NCBI RefSeq assembly: GCF_014904795.1
Contig: NZ_JACZFS010000016.1
Span: 1-64,000 of the forward strand
Direction: 5' to 3'
Length of the DNA stretch: 64,000 nt
Source: Nisaea nitritireducens
Lineage (GTDB): Bacteria; Pseudomonadota; Alphaproteobacteria; Thalassobaculales; Thalassobaculaceae
The notes below the pieces were generated by a model that worked only from the letters and a program-made list of their open reading frames with translations, was not told where the DNA came from and made no database searches. Shown piece by piece: positions 9,496 through 15,431 of this stretch (position 1 is its first letter; each line of letters starts with the position of its first letter). The translations under genes and the position numbers were made by a program.

Positions 9496-9584
9496 CCGTC
9501 ATCCCGCACGTGATGCGGGACCCAGGGAGCATAGGACACCGCTCGACGACCACCTGGGTCCCGGCTCTCCGGCCGGAATGACGG
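9496..9584. repeat. REP-like compound palindrome
   Basis: An outer CCGTCATCCCG at 9496-9506 pairs with the ATGACGG end at 9578-9584. Nested inside are GCGGGACCCAGG and CCTGGGTCCCGG. A partial extra copy of CGTCATCCCG begins at 9479. The same architecture is found near 51.6 and 56.6 kb, so this is a dispersed repeat family. It lies between the metallolyase and the toxin-antitoxin pair. Confidence 0.7.
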
Positions 9585-9690
9585 TTTTGGGGAAAGATCG
9601 CTGAAGGTACGCGAACACCCAGCGCATTGACGCGCATCTTCATGCGTATCTATCATGCGCACAGCATTCACATCCCGGAAGAGACTCCGT

Positions 9691-9927
9691 ATGGGATCGC
9701 ACTCCGCTACCAGGAAACCAACCAATCTGACGCTGGACCCATCGCTTCTGGCCGAGGCACGTACATTTGGCGTCAACCTGTCTCAGGCTGCGGAATCGGG
9801 TCTGCGCCGCGCCGTGAGCGAGGCGAAGGCCGCCGCATGGAAGCAAGAGAACGCCGAAGCGCTCAAGGCTTCCAATAGCTGGATCGAGGAACACGGGCTG
9901 CCACTGGCGAAGCACCGCCCGTTCTGA
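9691..9927 (+). CDS. ccdA: CcdA-family antitoxin
   Basis: A 78-residue type II antitoxin of the CcdA family. The N-terminal half (KPTNLTLDPSLLAEARTFGV, then NLSQAAESGLRRAV) is the ribbon-helix-helix DNA-binding domain. The C-terminal KQENAEALKASNSWIEEHGL with a final LAKHRPF is the flexible toxin-wrapping tail typical of CcdA. I chose the ATG at 9691, which follows GGAAGAG by about 8 bases, over an upstream ATG at 9655 that adds an unrelated basic extension. The TGA shares one base with the ccdB ATG (TGATG), the usual coupled arrangement. The pair is probably autorepressed by the CcdA-CcdB complex. Confidence 0.9.
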   Translation: MGSHSATRKPTNLTLDPSLLAEARTFGVNLSQAAESGLRRAVSEAKAAAWKQENAEALKASNSWIEEHGLPLAKHRPF

Positions 9928-10226
9928 TGGCCCGCTTCGATGTCTACGCAAATCCGGATGGCCCCGGATATCTTCTGGATGTGCAGGCCGACTTGCTGGG
10001 CGCGCTGAACACCCGCATCGTAGTGCCGCTGATACCGCTCGCCCTCGCGCCGATTCCGGCCAAGGGACTCAACCCGGTGTTCGAGATCCAATCCGGCCAA
10101 CACGTCATGGCGACACAATTCCTATCGGCCGTCCCGCGCTCCCTGCTCGACAAGCCGGTCACGAGCGTTCTCCACAACGATACCGAAATCATGAACGCTC
10201 TCGATATGCTGCTGACTGGGATATGA
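9927..10226 (+). CDS. ccdB: CcdB-family gyrase-poison toxin
   Basis: A 99-residue CcdB-family toxin. In the F-plasmid system CcdB traps DNA gyrase in a cleaved complex. Recognisable parts are MARFDVYANPDGPGYLLDVQ with the DVQ(S/A)D strand, TRIVVPLIPL in the middle, LSAVPRSLL, and a C-terminal helix ending NALDMLLTGI. As I recall it, F-plasmid CcdB ends in Trp-Gly-Ile, and those residues matter for killing. Here the Gly-Ile is kept but the Trp position is Thr. Toxicity is therefore uncertain, and the pair may be a chromosomal module with altered target affinity. Confidence 0.9.
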   Translation: MARFDVYANPDGPGYLLDVQADLLGALNTRIVVPLIPLALAPIPAKGLNPVFEIQSGQHVMATQFLSAVPRSLLDKPVTSVLHNDTEIMNALDMLLTGI

Positions 10227-10310
10227 CGGTGGGGCGCCGGATGCCGTTGAGGAGAGATCGCATGGCGTGATTTAGGAACCGCAGCACGAATTAAATGTCA
10301 TGTCCCCTTA

Positions 10311-10425
10311 ATTGCGAGGCTGACTCAGCTGCCCGAGGAGGTGGCGCGCAAGATCGCGTACCGGGATACGAAGCGTCTGTTCGGGCGGAATGTGTCGATT
10401 GAGTTGGCTGGGAGGATGAGACGTT
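10311..10425 (+). pseudogene. Possible C-terminal remnant of an amidohydrolase gene
   Basis: The plus-strand frame containing CTG at 10320 reads LPEEVARKIAYRDTKRLFG, which resembles the last helix of amidohydrolase-2 proteins (typically a short L-E-K-I...N-A-x-R-L-F pattern). No body of such a gene precedes it: the stretch back to ccdB is under 100 bases and has no suitable start. It is bounded by TGTCCCCTTAATTG at 10301 and GGGGACAATTAAG at 10425. I read it as gene debris. The match is weak and judged by eye only. Confidence 0.3.
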
Positions 10426-10435
10426 GGGGACAATT

Positions 10436-10457
10436 AAGTCGCGTGTCCCCTTATCTC
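10436..10457 (+). repeat. Left imperfect inverted repeat flanking the pentapeptide gene
   Basis: The 22 bases at 10436-10457, with core GTGTCCCCTTAT, match the reverse complement of 11529-11550 at 19 of 22 positions. The pair brackets an approximately 1.1-kb AT-richer segment that contains only the pentapeptide-repeat gene. Confidence 0.6.
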
Positions 10458-10470
10458 AATGATAAACGGT

Positions 10471-11280
10471 CTAATTCTGTATCAGCTCGTTTAGCCAAAA
10501 CCATAACCTGAAAGTTTTCCGTGGTGGATAGCTGTTGCTCCGGTTCGGTAAAAAACAACCGAGAAGACGATTCCCTGTACCGATCTCAGGATCATTTTGG
10601 GTCATTCGATACGCGGGCTCACACTTCTGTAGTGCATTTAAATCTTGGTTCGATAAACCCTTTGGAGGATTATCAGAAAAGTAAAAAGCGTCAGATAGCT
10701 TTTCAGCGTCTAACTTTGTTTGGCATCCCATGGGATCGCCGAAATTCACGCCACTAAAATTTGCGCCCTGTATATCGGCAAACCTCAAGTCCGCACATGC
10801 TAGGTCTGCATTTTCCAAATTTGCATTGTAGAGCCGTGCGTCCTGAAAATTTGCCCAAGTCAGCTGAGCTCTAACAAACCACGCTCCATAAAGGTCTGTG
10901 CCTTCGAAATTAGCAAAACTTAGATCATTACCGCTTAGGTCGCTGTCCGAAAAATTTTGCCAGCTAAAATCTACTGTGGCCATATACAATGGGGAATTTT
11001 CTGAAGCTGCTGGCATATCAAGTGGGCCTAACGAATATCCTGCGTTGACCAAATAATTCAATGCTTCTGGAAGGCGACGATCGCTGGAATCCGCCGATAG
11101 ATAAATCTCAACCGCGCGGTCCAATCTAGAATCCCCCACCGTGCGCATCCCGCTCCAAATATTGTATGTAGCGAAAACCACACCAATAAATGTCATTGCA
11201 ACTCCGACAGGTGAAATTGCCTTCAAAAGTCGTACAAATTTTGATTTTTCAATCTGCTCTATCCAATCTCGTTCTGACAT
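10471..11280 (-). CDS. Membrane-anchored pentapeptide-repeat protein
   Basis: A 269-residue protein with one predicted membrane segment near residues 22-42 (VGVAMTFIGVVFATYNIW), preceded by a charged 20-residue N-terminus, and a pentapeptide-repeat solenoid at about residues 110-185. Typical repeats are DLSGNDLSFANFEGTDLYGA and YNANLENADLACADLRFA. A Cys-containing tail follows. Pentapeptide repeats form a right-handed beta-helix, and some family members mimic DNA or protect gyrase, but a membrane anchor argues for another role. I chose the ATG at 11280 (AAGGA upstream) over a TTG at 11346. Codon use is clearly AT-richer than in its neighbours, and together with the flanking repeats this suggests acquisition by transfer. 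Confidence 0.8.
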   Translation of the reverse strand: MSERDWIEQIEKSKFVRLLKAISPVGVAMTFIGVVFATYNIWSGMRTVGDSRLDRAVEIYLSADSSDRRLPEALNYLVNAGYSLGPLDMPAASENSPLYMATVDFSWQNFSDSDLSGNDLSFANFEGTDLYGAWFVRAQLTWANFQDARLYNANLENADLACADLRFADIQGANFSGVNFGDPMGCQTKLDAEKLSDAFYFSDNPPKGLSNQDLNALQKCEPAYRMTQNDPEIGTGNRLLGCFLPNRSNSYPPRKTFRLWFWLNELIQN

Positions 11281-11528
11281 AAATCCTTTACTCCATTGGT
11301 ATTTCCCTCTGAAAATTGTCCAGTGCGAGCACTCAATCTGTGGCAAGCATCTCCCTTAGTGCTACCCACGAATTCTCCTAACTAGAGGATCGATGATTTG
11401 GGAACCATCCAGATTATTTTCTCGACTCCCACAATGAAATCAACGGTTACGCCACCTAATATTAAAGCGCTCCGGCATATCATATGTATTCGGTACATCT
11501 GGCACATAATCGAATTAACGGGGCAGGG

Positions 11529-11550
11529 GAAATAAGGGGACACACGACCT
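11529..11550 (-). repeat. Right imperfect inverted repeat flanking the pentapeptide gene
   Basis: This is the partner of 10436-10457 in inverted orientation, with core ATAAGGGGACAC. A further related copy, ACGGGGACACAAGACC, lies at 12291-12306. The 306-base gap 11281-11586 holds this repeat and otherwise AT-rich sequence with no credible gene; the small frames there lack ribosome sites. Confidence 0.6.
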
Positions 11551-11586
11551 AACCCATGGCCCCAAAATACCAAGCCTCATATCCCC

Positions 11587-12264
11587 TCACCCTGCTCCCT
11601 CCCGCGCCTCAACCAGAGCCTTCATCTTCCGCACCGCCGCTTCAGGAGCGGTCAGAATCGGTCGGTCGGTCACCGCCCGGCAGGCCGGTGCGGCTGGCGC
11701 CATGGAGAAATGGGCCAGCAGGAAGACGTCCTCGTCCGCCGTGCGGGCGACCGCCTCGGCGATGAGGCGGTTGTGGGTATCGGCGTCACCACCATTCAGC
11801 GCCTCCCGCGCGCCCTCCGCGAAGACCGTCGTCAGACGTGCTCCGGAATCGCGCCGCGCGGCCTCTTCGCGGAACTCATCTGCCATGCCGTCGGCTGCCG
11901 CCGGGAAGGTGTAGATCATCGCAACACGAGGGCCGTGGCCGAAGGCCTCCTCGAACATGGCTTCGTTCGGCTTCAGGACCGGCAGCGGCGATGTGCGCGC
12001 GGCCTCTTCGATTGCTTCGCCAAAGGCCGAACAGGTGTAGAGGATGCCCGCCGGCCCCGTTCCCTCGGCATAGCGCGCGAGCGTAATGATTCGCGCCGCC
12101 AGCTCCGGCGTCAGCGCGGCATCTTTCGCGCGGTCGACCGACAGGCCCTCGTCCAGCAGGGAGAGAATTTCAGCCTCCGGCCATGCCTCCCGGAAAGCCG
12201 CCTCGACAGGATCAATGGCAAGCCGTGTCGCATGGATCAGGGAAAGGCGGACTGGATCGGGCAT
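11587..12264 (-). CDS. Asp/Glu/hydantoin racemase-family protein
   Basis: A 225-residue member of the aspartate/glutamate racemase superfamily, cofactor-independent enzymes that use two cysteines as acid-base pair. Both expected cysteines are present, at about residue 78 (ILYTCSAFGEA) and about residue 195 (APACRAVTD). Such proteins may racemise amino acids or hydantoins, or act as maleate isomerases or decarboxylases, so the reaction is open. It is the last of four minus-strand genes (pxpA, alpha/beta hydrolase, ATC-hydrolase family, this gene) that together suggest breakdown of a cyclic amino-acid derivative. Confidence 0.8.
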   Translation of the reverse strand: MPDPVRLSLIHATRLAIDPVEAAFREAWPEAEILSLLDEGLSVDRAKDAALTPELAARIITLARYAEGTGPAGILYTCSAFGEAIEEAARTSPLPVLKPNEAMFEEAFGHGPRVAMIYTFPAAADGMADEFREEAARRDSGARLTTVFAEGAREALNGGDADTHNRLIAEAVARTADEDVFLLAHFSMAPAAPACRAVTDRPILTAPEAAVRKMKALVEAREGAG

Positions 12265-12320
12265 TTCTGAGTTCCTGAAATTTTGCGCTTACGGGGACAC
12301 AAGACCGGGTTCAGCAGGTT

Positions 12321-12788
12321 TCACTCCCCCTCGTACCGATACCGAAAATCACAATGGCTCGCCCCGCCCATGATGGTCTGGCCGCGTTCCATTGTGATCT
12401 TGTCGGAATAGCCCTCGCAGAAGCTGCCGTCCCGGTTGCAGGACAAGAGGTGGCCGATTTCGCCGAGGCCCATTTCCCGGTACATCTCGGCATAGCGGCA
12501 GCGGGTGACGTTGAAGTGGAAGGTGTCTTCCGTCCGCTCCAGCTCCTCCGTCTCCAGCGCCCCGCCGTGGGTCCAGAGGCTGTAGAGGTCCTGGAAACTG
12601 CGCATGTCGCGGTCCGGGCCGTCCCGTTCGGCGAAGGTGCGGGCCTGGGCGATGGCGGCCTTGCGGATGGCGTTGCCGACGATCTTCTGCGCCGCCGCCG
12701 CGCCGACCTCCGCCACCATCTCCTCGTAGAGCGGCTTGATCACGTTCGCCTCGATGCGGCGAAGCTCGATGATGGGAAGGTCGGTCAT
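12321..12788 (-). CDS. L-2-amino-thiazoline-4-carboxylic acid (L-ATC) hydrolase family protein
   Basis: A 155-residue protein of the L-ATC hydrolase family. The founding enzyme, from Pseudomonas, opens the thiazoline ring of L-ATC on the way to L-cysteine. The family core is clear: FHFNVTRCRYAEMYREMG near residue 90, then LLSCNRDGSFCEGY and the C-terminal GGASHCDFRYRYEGE, with conserved Cys and His residues. The N-terminal half is a helical segment. It is followed downstream by the racemase-family gene, and a GGGGACAC repeat lies between them. Many members of this family have unknown substrates. Confidence 0.8.
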   Translation of the reverse strand: MTDLPIIELRRIEANVIKPLYEEMVAEVGAAAAQKIVGNAIRKAAIAQARTFAERDGPDRDMRSFQDLYSLWTHGGALETEELERTEDTFHFNVTRCRYAEMYREMGLGEIGHLLSCNRDGSFCEGYSDKITMERGQTIMGGASHCDFRYRYEGE

Positions 12789-12837
12789 GGCGTGTCTCCG
12801 GTGTGTTAGCGGCCCGGCTCTTTAGCGGCCCAATTCT

Positions 12838-13716
12838 TCATCGACCAAGCGTGCCGCCCTTCAGCGAGCGCGGGTCGCGCAGGCCCCAGCGGCCGGCCTC
12901 GACCTCGTGGAAGAAGTCGAGAATGGTGCGGTTGAACAAAGCCGGCTCCTCGATATTGAGGGTGTGGCCAGTGTTCGGGAACATGGCGTGCCCGGCGGAC
13001 GGGATGGTGCGCTTCATCAGCAGGCCCGGCTCAAGGCAGCTTTCATCCTCGTCCCCGTTCACGATCAGGGTCGGGACGGTCAGCTCTGCCATCTGCTCCC
13101 GCAGCTCCCAGAGCGACGGCCGGTTGGCCTGCACGCCGCGCAGGGTGTTGGCGGAGCCTTTCGAGGAATGCTCGCCAAGCTGGGCCGCGAATTCCGCCCA
13201 GCCGCGCGGGTCCTTGTTCTGGAGCTGAACGCGGGCCGGCTCCAGCGCGTAGACGGGCGCGACCTTGTCCATGCCCTCGCCCTCGATCTTGTCCGCGAGC
13301 AGGTTCGACTGTTTCTTGAAATCGTCCCGCCGGTCGGGGTCGGCACCATAGCCGCAGCCCGCGACGACCAGCGACAGGGCCCGCTCCGGATAGGCCAGGC
13401 CGAAATGCAGGGTGGCGAAACCGCCCATGGAGAGGCCGACGATATGCGCCGCCTCGATATCCATGGCATCCAGCACCGCCCTGATATCGTCCCGCGCCCG
13501 GGCTTGCGAATAGTGCGCCGGGTCTTCCGGCACGTCCGACGGCGGATAGCCGCGGGCGCCGTAGGTGATGCAGGTGTAGTAGCGGGACAGCGCCCGGACC
13601 TGCGGCTCCCAGCTCCGGTGATCGCCGGCGAATTCATGCACGAAGACGACAGGCGTCCCCTCACCGGTCGTCTCGCAATAGAGCGACACGCCGTCATCCG
13701 TTTTCACATAGCCCAT
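12838..13716 (-). CDS. Alpha/beta hydrolase
   Basis: A 292-residue alpha/beta-hydrolase of the type that includes 3-oxoadipate enol-lactonases, epoxide hydrolases and proline iminopeptidases. The nucleophile elbow is GLSMGG (Ser about 96), the acid is probably in LIVNGDEDESC, and the catalytic His in NTGHTLNIEEP. The oxyanion region is VVFVHEFAGDHRSW. The start at 13716 follows GGGGAGG by 6 bases; an upstream in-frame ATG at 13764 is less likely. It lies about 50 bases upstream of the ATC-hydrolase gene on the same strand, consistent with an operon. The substrate is not determined. Confidence 0.88.
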   Translation of the reverse strand: MGYVKTDDGVSLYCETTGEGTPVVFVHEFAGDHRSWEPQVRALSRYYTCITYGARGYPPSDVPEDPAHYSQARARDDIRAVLDAMDIEAAHIVGLSMGGFATLHFGLAYPERALSLVVAGCGYGADPDRRDDFKKQSNLLADKIEGEGMDKVAPVYALEPARVQLQNKDPRGWAEFAAQLGEHSSKGSANTLRGVQANRPSLWELREQMAELTVPTLIVNGDEDESCLEPGLLMKRTIPSAGHAMFPNTGHTLNIEEPALFNRTILDFFHEVEAGRWGLRDPRSLKGGTLGR

Positions 13717-13827
13717 TCCAGCCTCCCCGTTCCTTATTGGTTGGCTGTGACTATGCAGGATCAAAAGGCGGCGCCCAAGGGGCCGGATTGCGAATGAACT
13801 GTTCCTGCAGCGGCGCGGGTCGCGGTG

Positions 13828-14595
13828 TCAGAGGAAGTGATGGAACGGCGCGATCTCTATCCCCGCCGCCTCCAGAGAAGTCCGGAGTGCCCGTGCCATC
13901 TGCACGCCCGCCGGATTGTCGCCATGCACGCAGATCGTGTCGACCCGGCCCTTGATGCGCTTGCCGCTCCTGGTGATGACCGCGCTTTCCTCCAGCATGG
14001 CCAGGACGGATGCGGCGGCCGCTTCGGCGTCGTGGATCACGGCCCCCGGCTCGCTGCGCGGCACCAGATTGCCGTTATCCTGATAGGCCCGGTCAGCGAA
14101 GATCTCGCGCGCCAGGCGCAGACCGGCGGCCTCGCCCGCCCGTTCCGTCGCCATGCCCGGCATGACCACCAGGATCAGGTCCGGGTCGACGGACTTCGTC
14201 GCCCGGGCAATGGCACCGGCAACGCTTTCATCTTCCGCCACCAGATTGCCAAGCGCGCCATGGGTCTTCACATGGGTCACCTTCACCCCTTCCAGAGCGG
14301 CAAGCCCCATCAGGGCACCGATCTGGTAGGCGGTCTGTTTCTCCAGGTCGGCCAGGCTGTCGCCGGCGATCTTGCGGCGTCCGAAACCCCAGAGATCGAG
14401 ATAGCCCGGATGCGCCCCGATGCCGACACCACCGTCCCGCGCCCGGATCACGGTCTCCCGCATCACGTTCGGATCGCCCGCATGAAAGCCGCAGGCGACG
14501 TTCGCGCTGGAGACGATCGAGAGCATGTCGGCATCGGCGCCCAGCTCGTAGGCTCCCCAGCTTTCCCCGAGATCGGAATTGAGATCGACGCGCAT
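13828..14595 (-). CDS. pxpA: 5-oxoprolinase subunit A (LamB/YcsF family)
   Basis: PxpA works with PxpB and PxpC in ATP-dependent opening of 5-oxoproline (pyroglutamate) to glutamate. The 255-residue product begins MRVDLNSDLGESWGAYELG and contains SSANVACGFHAGDP, GAHPGYLDLWGFGRR and VKTHGALGN, all diagnostic of the family. PxpB and PxpC are not in this window, which is unusual because they are commonly adjacent. It may work with distant partners or on a related lactam. An AGGCAGG lies 8 bases upstream of the ATG. It is the first of the four-gene minus-strand run. Confidence 0.9.
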   Translation of the reverse strand: MRVDLNSDLGESWGAYELGADADMLSIVSSANVACGFHAGDPNVMRETVIRARDGGVGIGAHPGYLDLWGFGRRKIAGDSLADLEKQTAYQIGALMGLAALEGVKVTHVKTHGALGNLVAEDESVAGAIARATKSVDPDLILVVMPGMATERAGEAAGLRLAREIFADRAYQDNGNLVPRSEPGAVIHDAEAAAASVLAMLEESAVITRSGKRIKGRVDTICVHGDNPAGVQMARALRTSLEAAGIEIAPFHHFL

Positions 14596-14705
14596 GTTTC
14601 GAACCTGCCTGTTTAACCGGTGAGCAAATGAGATGGAGAATAGCGATGCCGGTGCCGTGACGGAAATCCCATATCGAATTTCTGCCGGTCAGCGGCACGG
14701 GACGA

Positions 14706-15356
14706 TCAGCGTTCCACGACAGACCGGCGGTCTGCCAAAGCCGAGCGCAAGGCCGTCATCACGCCCCCCGCGGTAACGATCCCCTCGGCGGACTCGATCA
14801 GCCCGGCATCCGCCAATCCGCGCGCCACCCAGCTGTTGCAGGTATTCGTCAGGCTGAAAGAGCCGATCGCATCGTAGAACAGGCTGGCGGGATACAAACC
14901 GCGCGCTATGGCCGGGGCACGCCCGCCTTCAGGACGCTTGAAAGACCCGGCGATGAATTTCTGCAGCCGTGCATGCTCCGCATCCGTCACCGGAAACACC
15001 ACAACCTCCGAGGAGGGGAAGTAATCCTGCGGGCTGACCGGAATCCCGACCAGATGCATGATGGCCGGCGTATTCAGGAAGACTGCGGAGAAGTAATCTG
15101 AAAGATCCGGGTCCGGGTCCTGATAGAAATCGCGATCGCCCCACCCGAACTCAATCCACATCAGCCCGGCAAAGGCCTCGGTCTCCGGTATCCGGACGGG
15201 ATCGATGTCGGTGACCCTGAGGGCGATACCGGTGTGCCAGCCGATATTGATGACCGCGACATCCGCGGCGGCAGCCGCCCGGCCCCCTGCCAGAATGGCG
15301 AAAAGCAGGCAGACTCCCGTCAGAAGCCCCCTGCACCGCGCTCCGCCTCTCCGCAT
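14706..15356 (-). CDS. DUF2459 (TIGR02117-like) exported protein
   Basis: A 216-residue protein with an N-terminal signal or anchor (LLTGVCLLFAILAGGRAAAA) followed by a DUF2459 domain: VINIGWHTGIAL, IEFGWGDRDFY and NTCNSWVARGL. The His, Asp and Cys residues in these motifs resemble a papain-like arrangement, but no activity is established to my knowledge. It is probably periplasmic or inner-membrane. The gene stands alone between pxpA and the acyl-CoA synthetase fusion. Confidence 0.8.
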   Translation of the reverse strand: MRRGGARCRGLLTGVCLLFAILAGGRAAAAADVAVINIGWHTGIALRVTDIDPVRIPETEAFAGLMWIEFGWGDRDFYQDPDPDLSDYFSAVFLNTPAIMHLVGIPVSPQDYFPSSEVVVFPVTDAEHARLQKFIAGSFKRPEGGRAPAIARGLYPASLFYDAIGSFSLTNTCNSWVARGLADAGLIESAEGIVTAGGVMTALRSALADRRSVVER

Positions 15357-15431
15357 TCCCGACCTCCCCGGCGATCACCGGACAGAACGTCGCCGCCGAT
15401 ATGGCCGGGAGTATGATCGAATTCAGGCGGT

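Noticed and set aside
9479-9584. A possible CRISPR-like repeat because CGTCATCCCG occurs twice in 30 bases
   Set aside because: There is no regular spacing or further repeat units; the sequence is a nested palindrome of the REP type.
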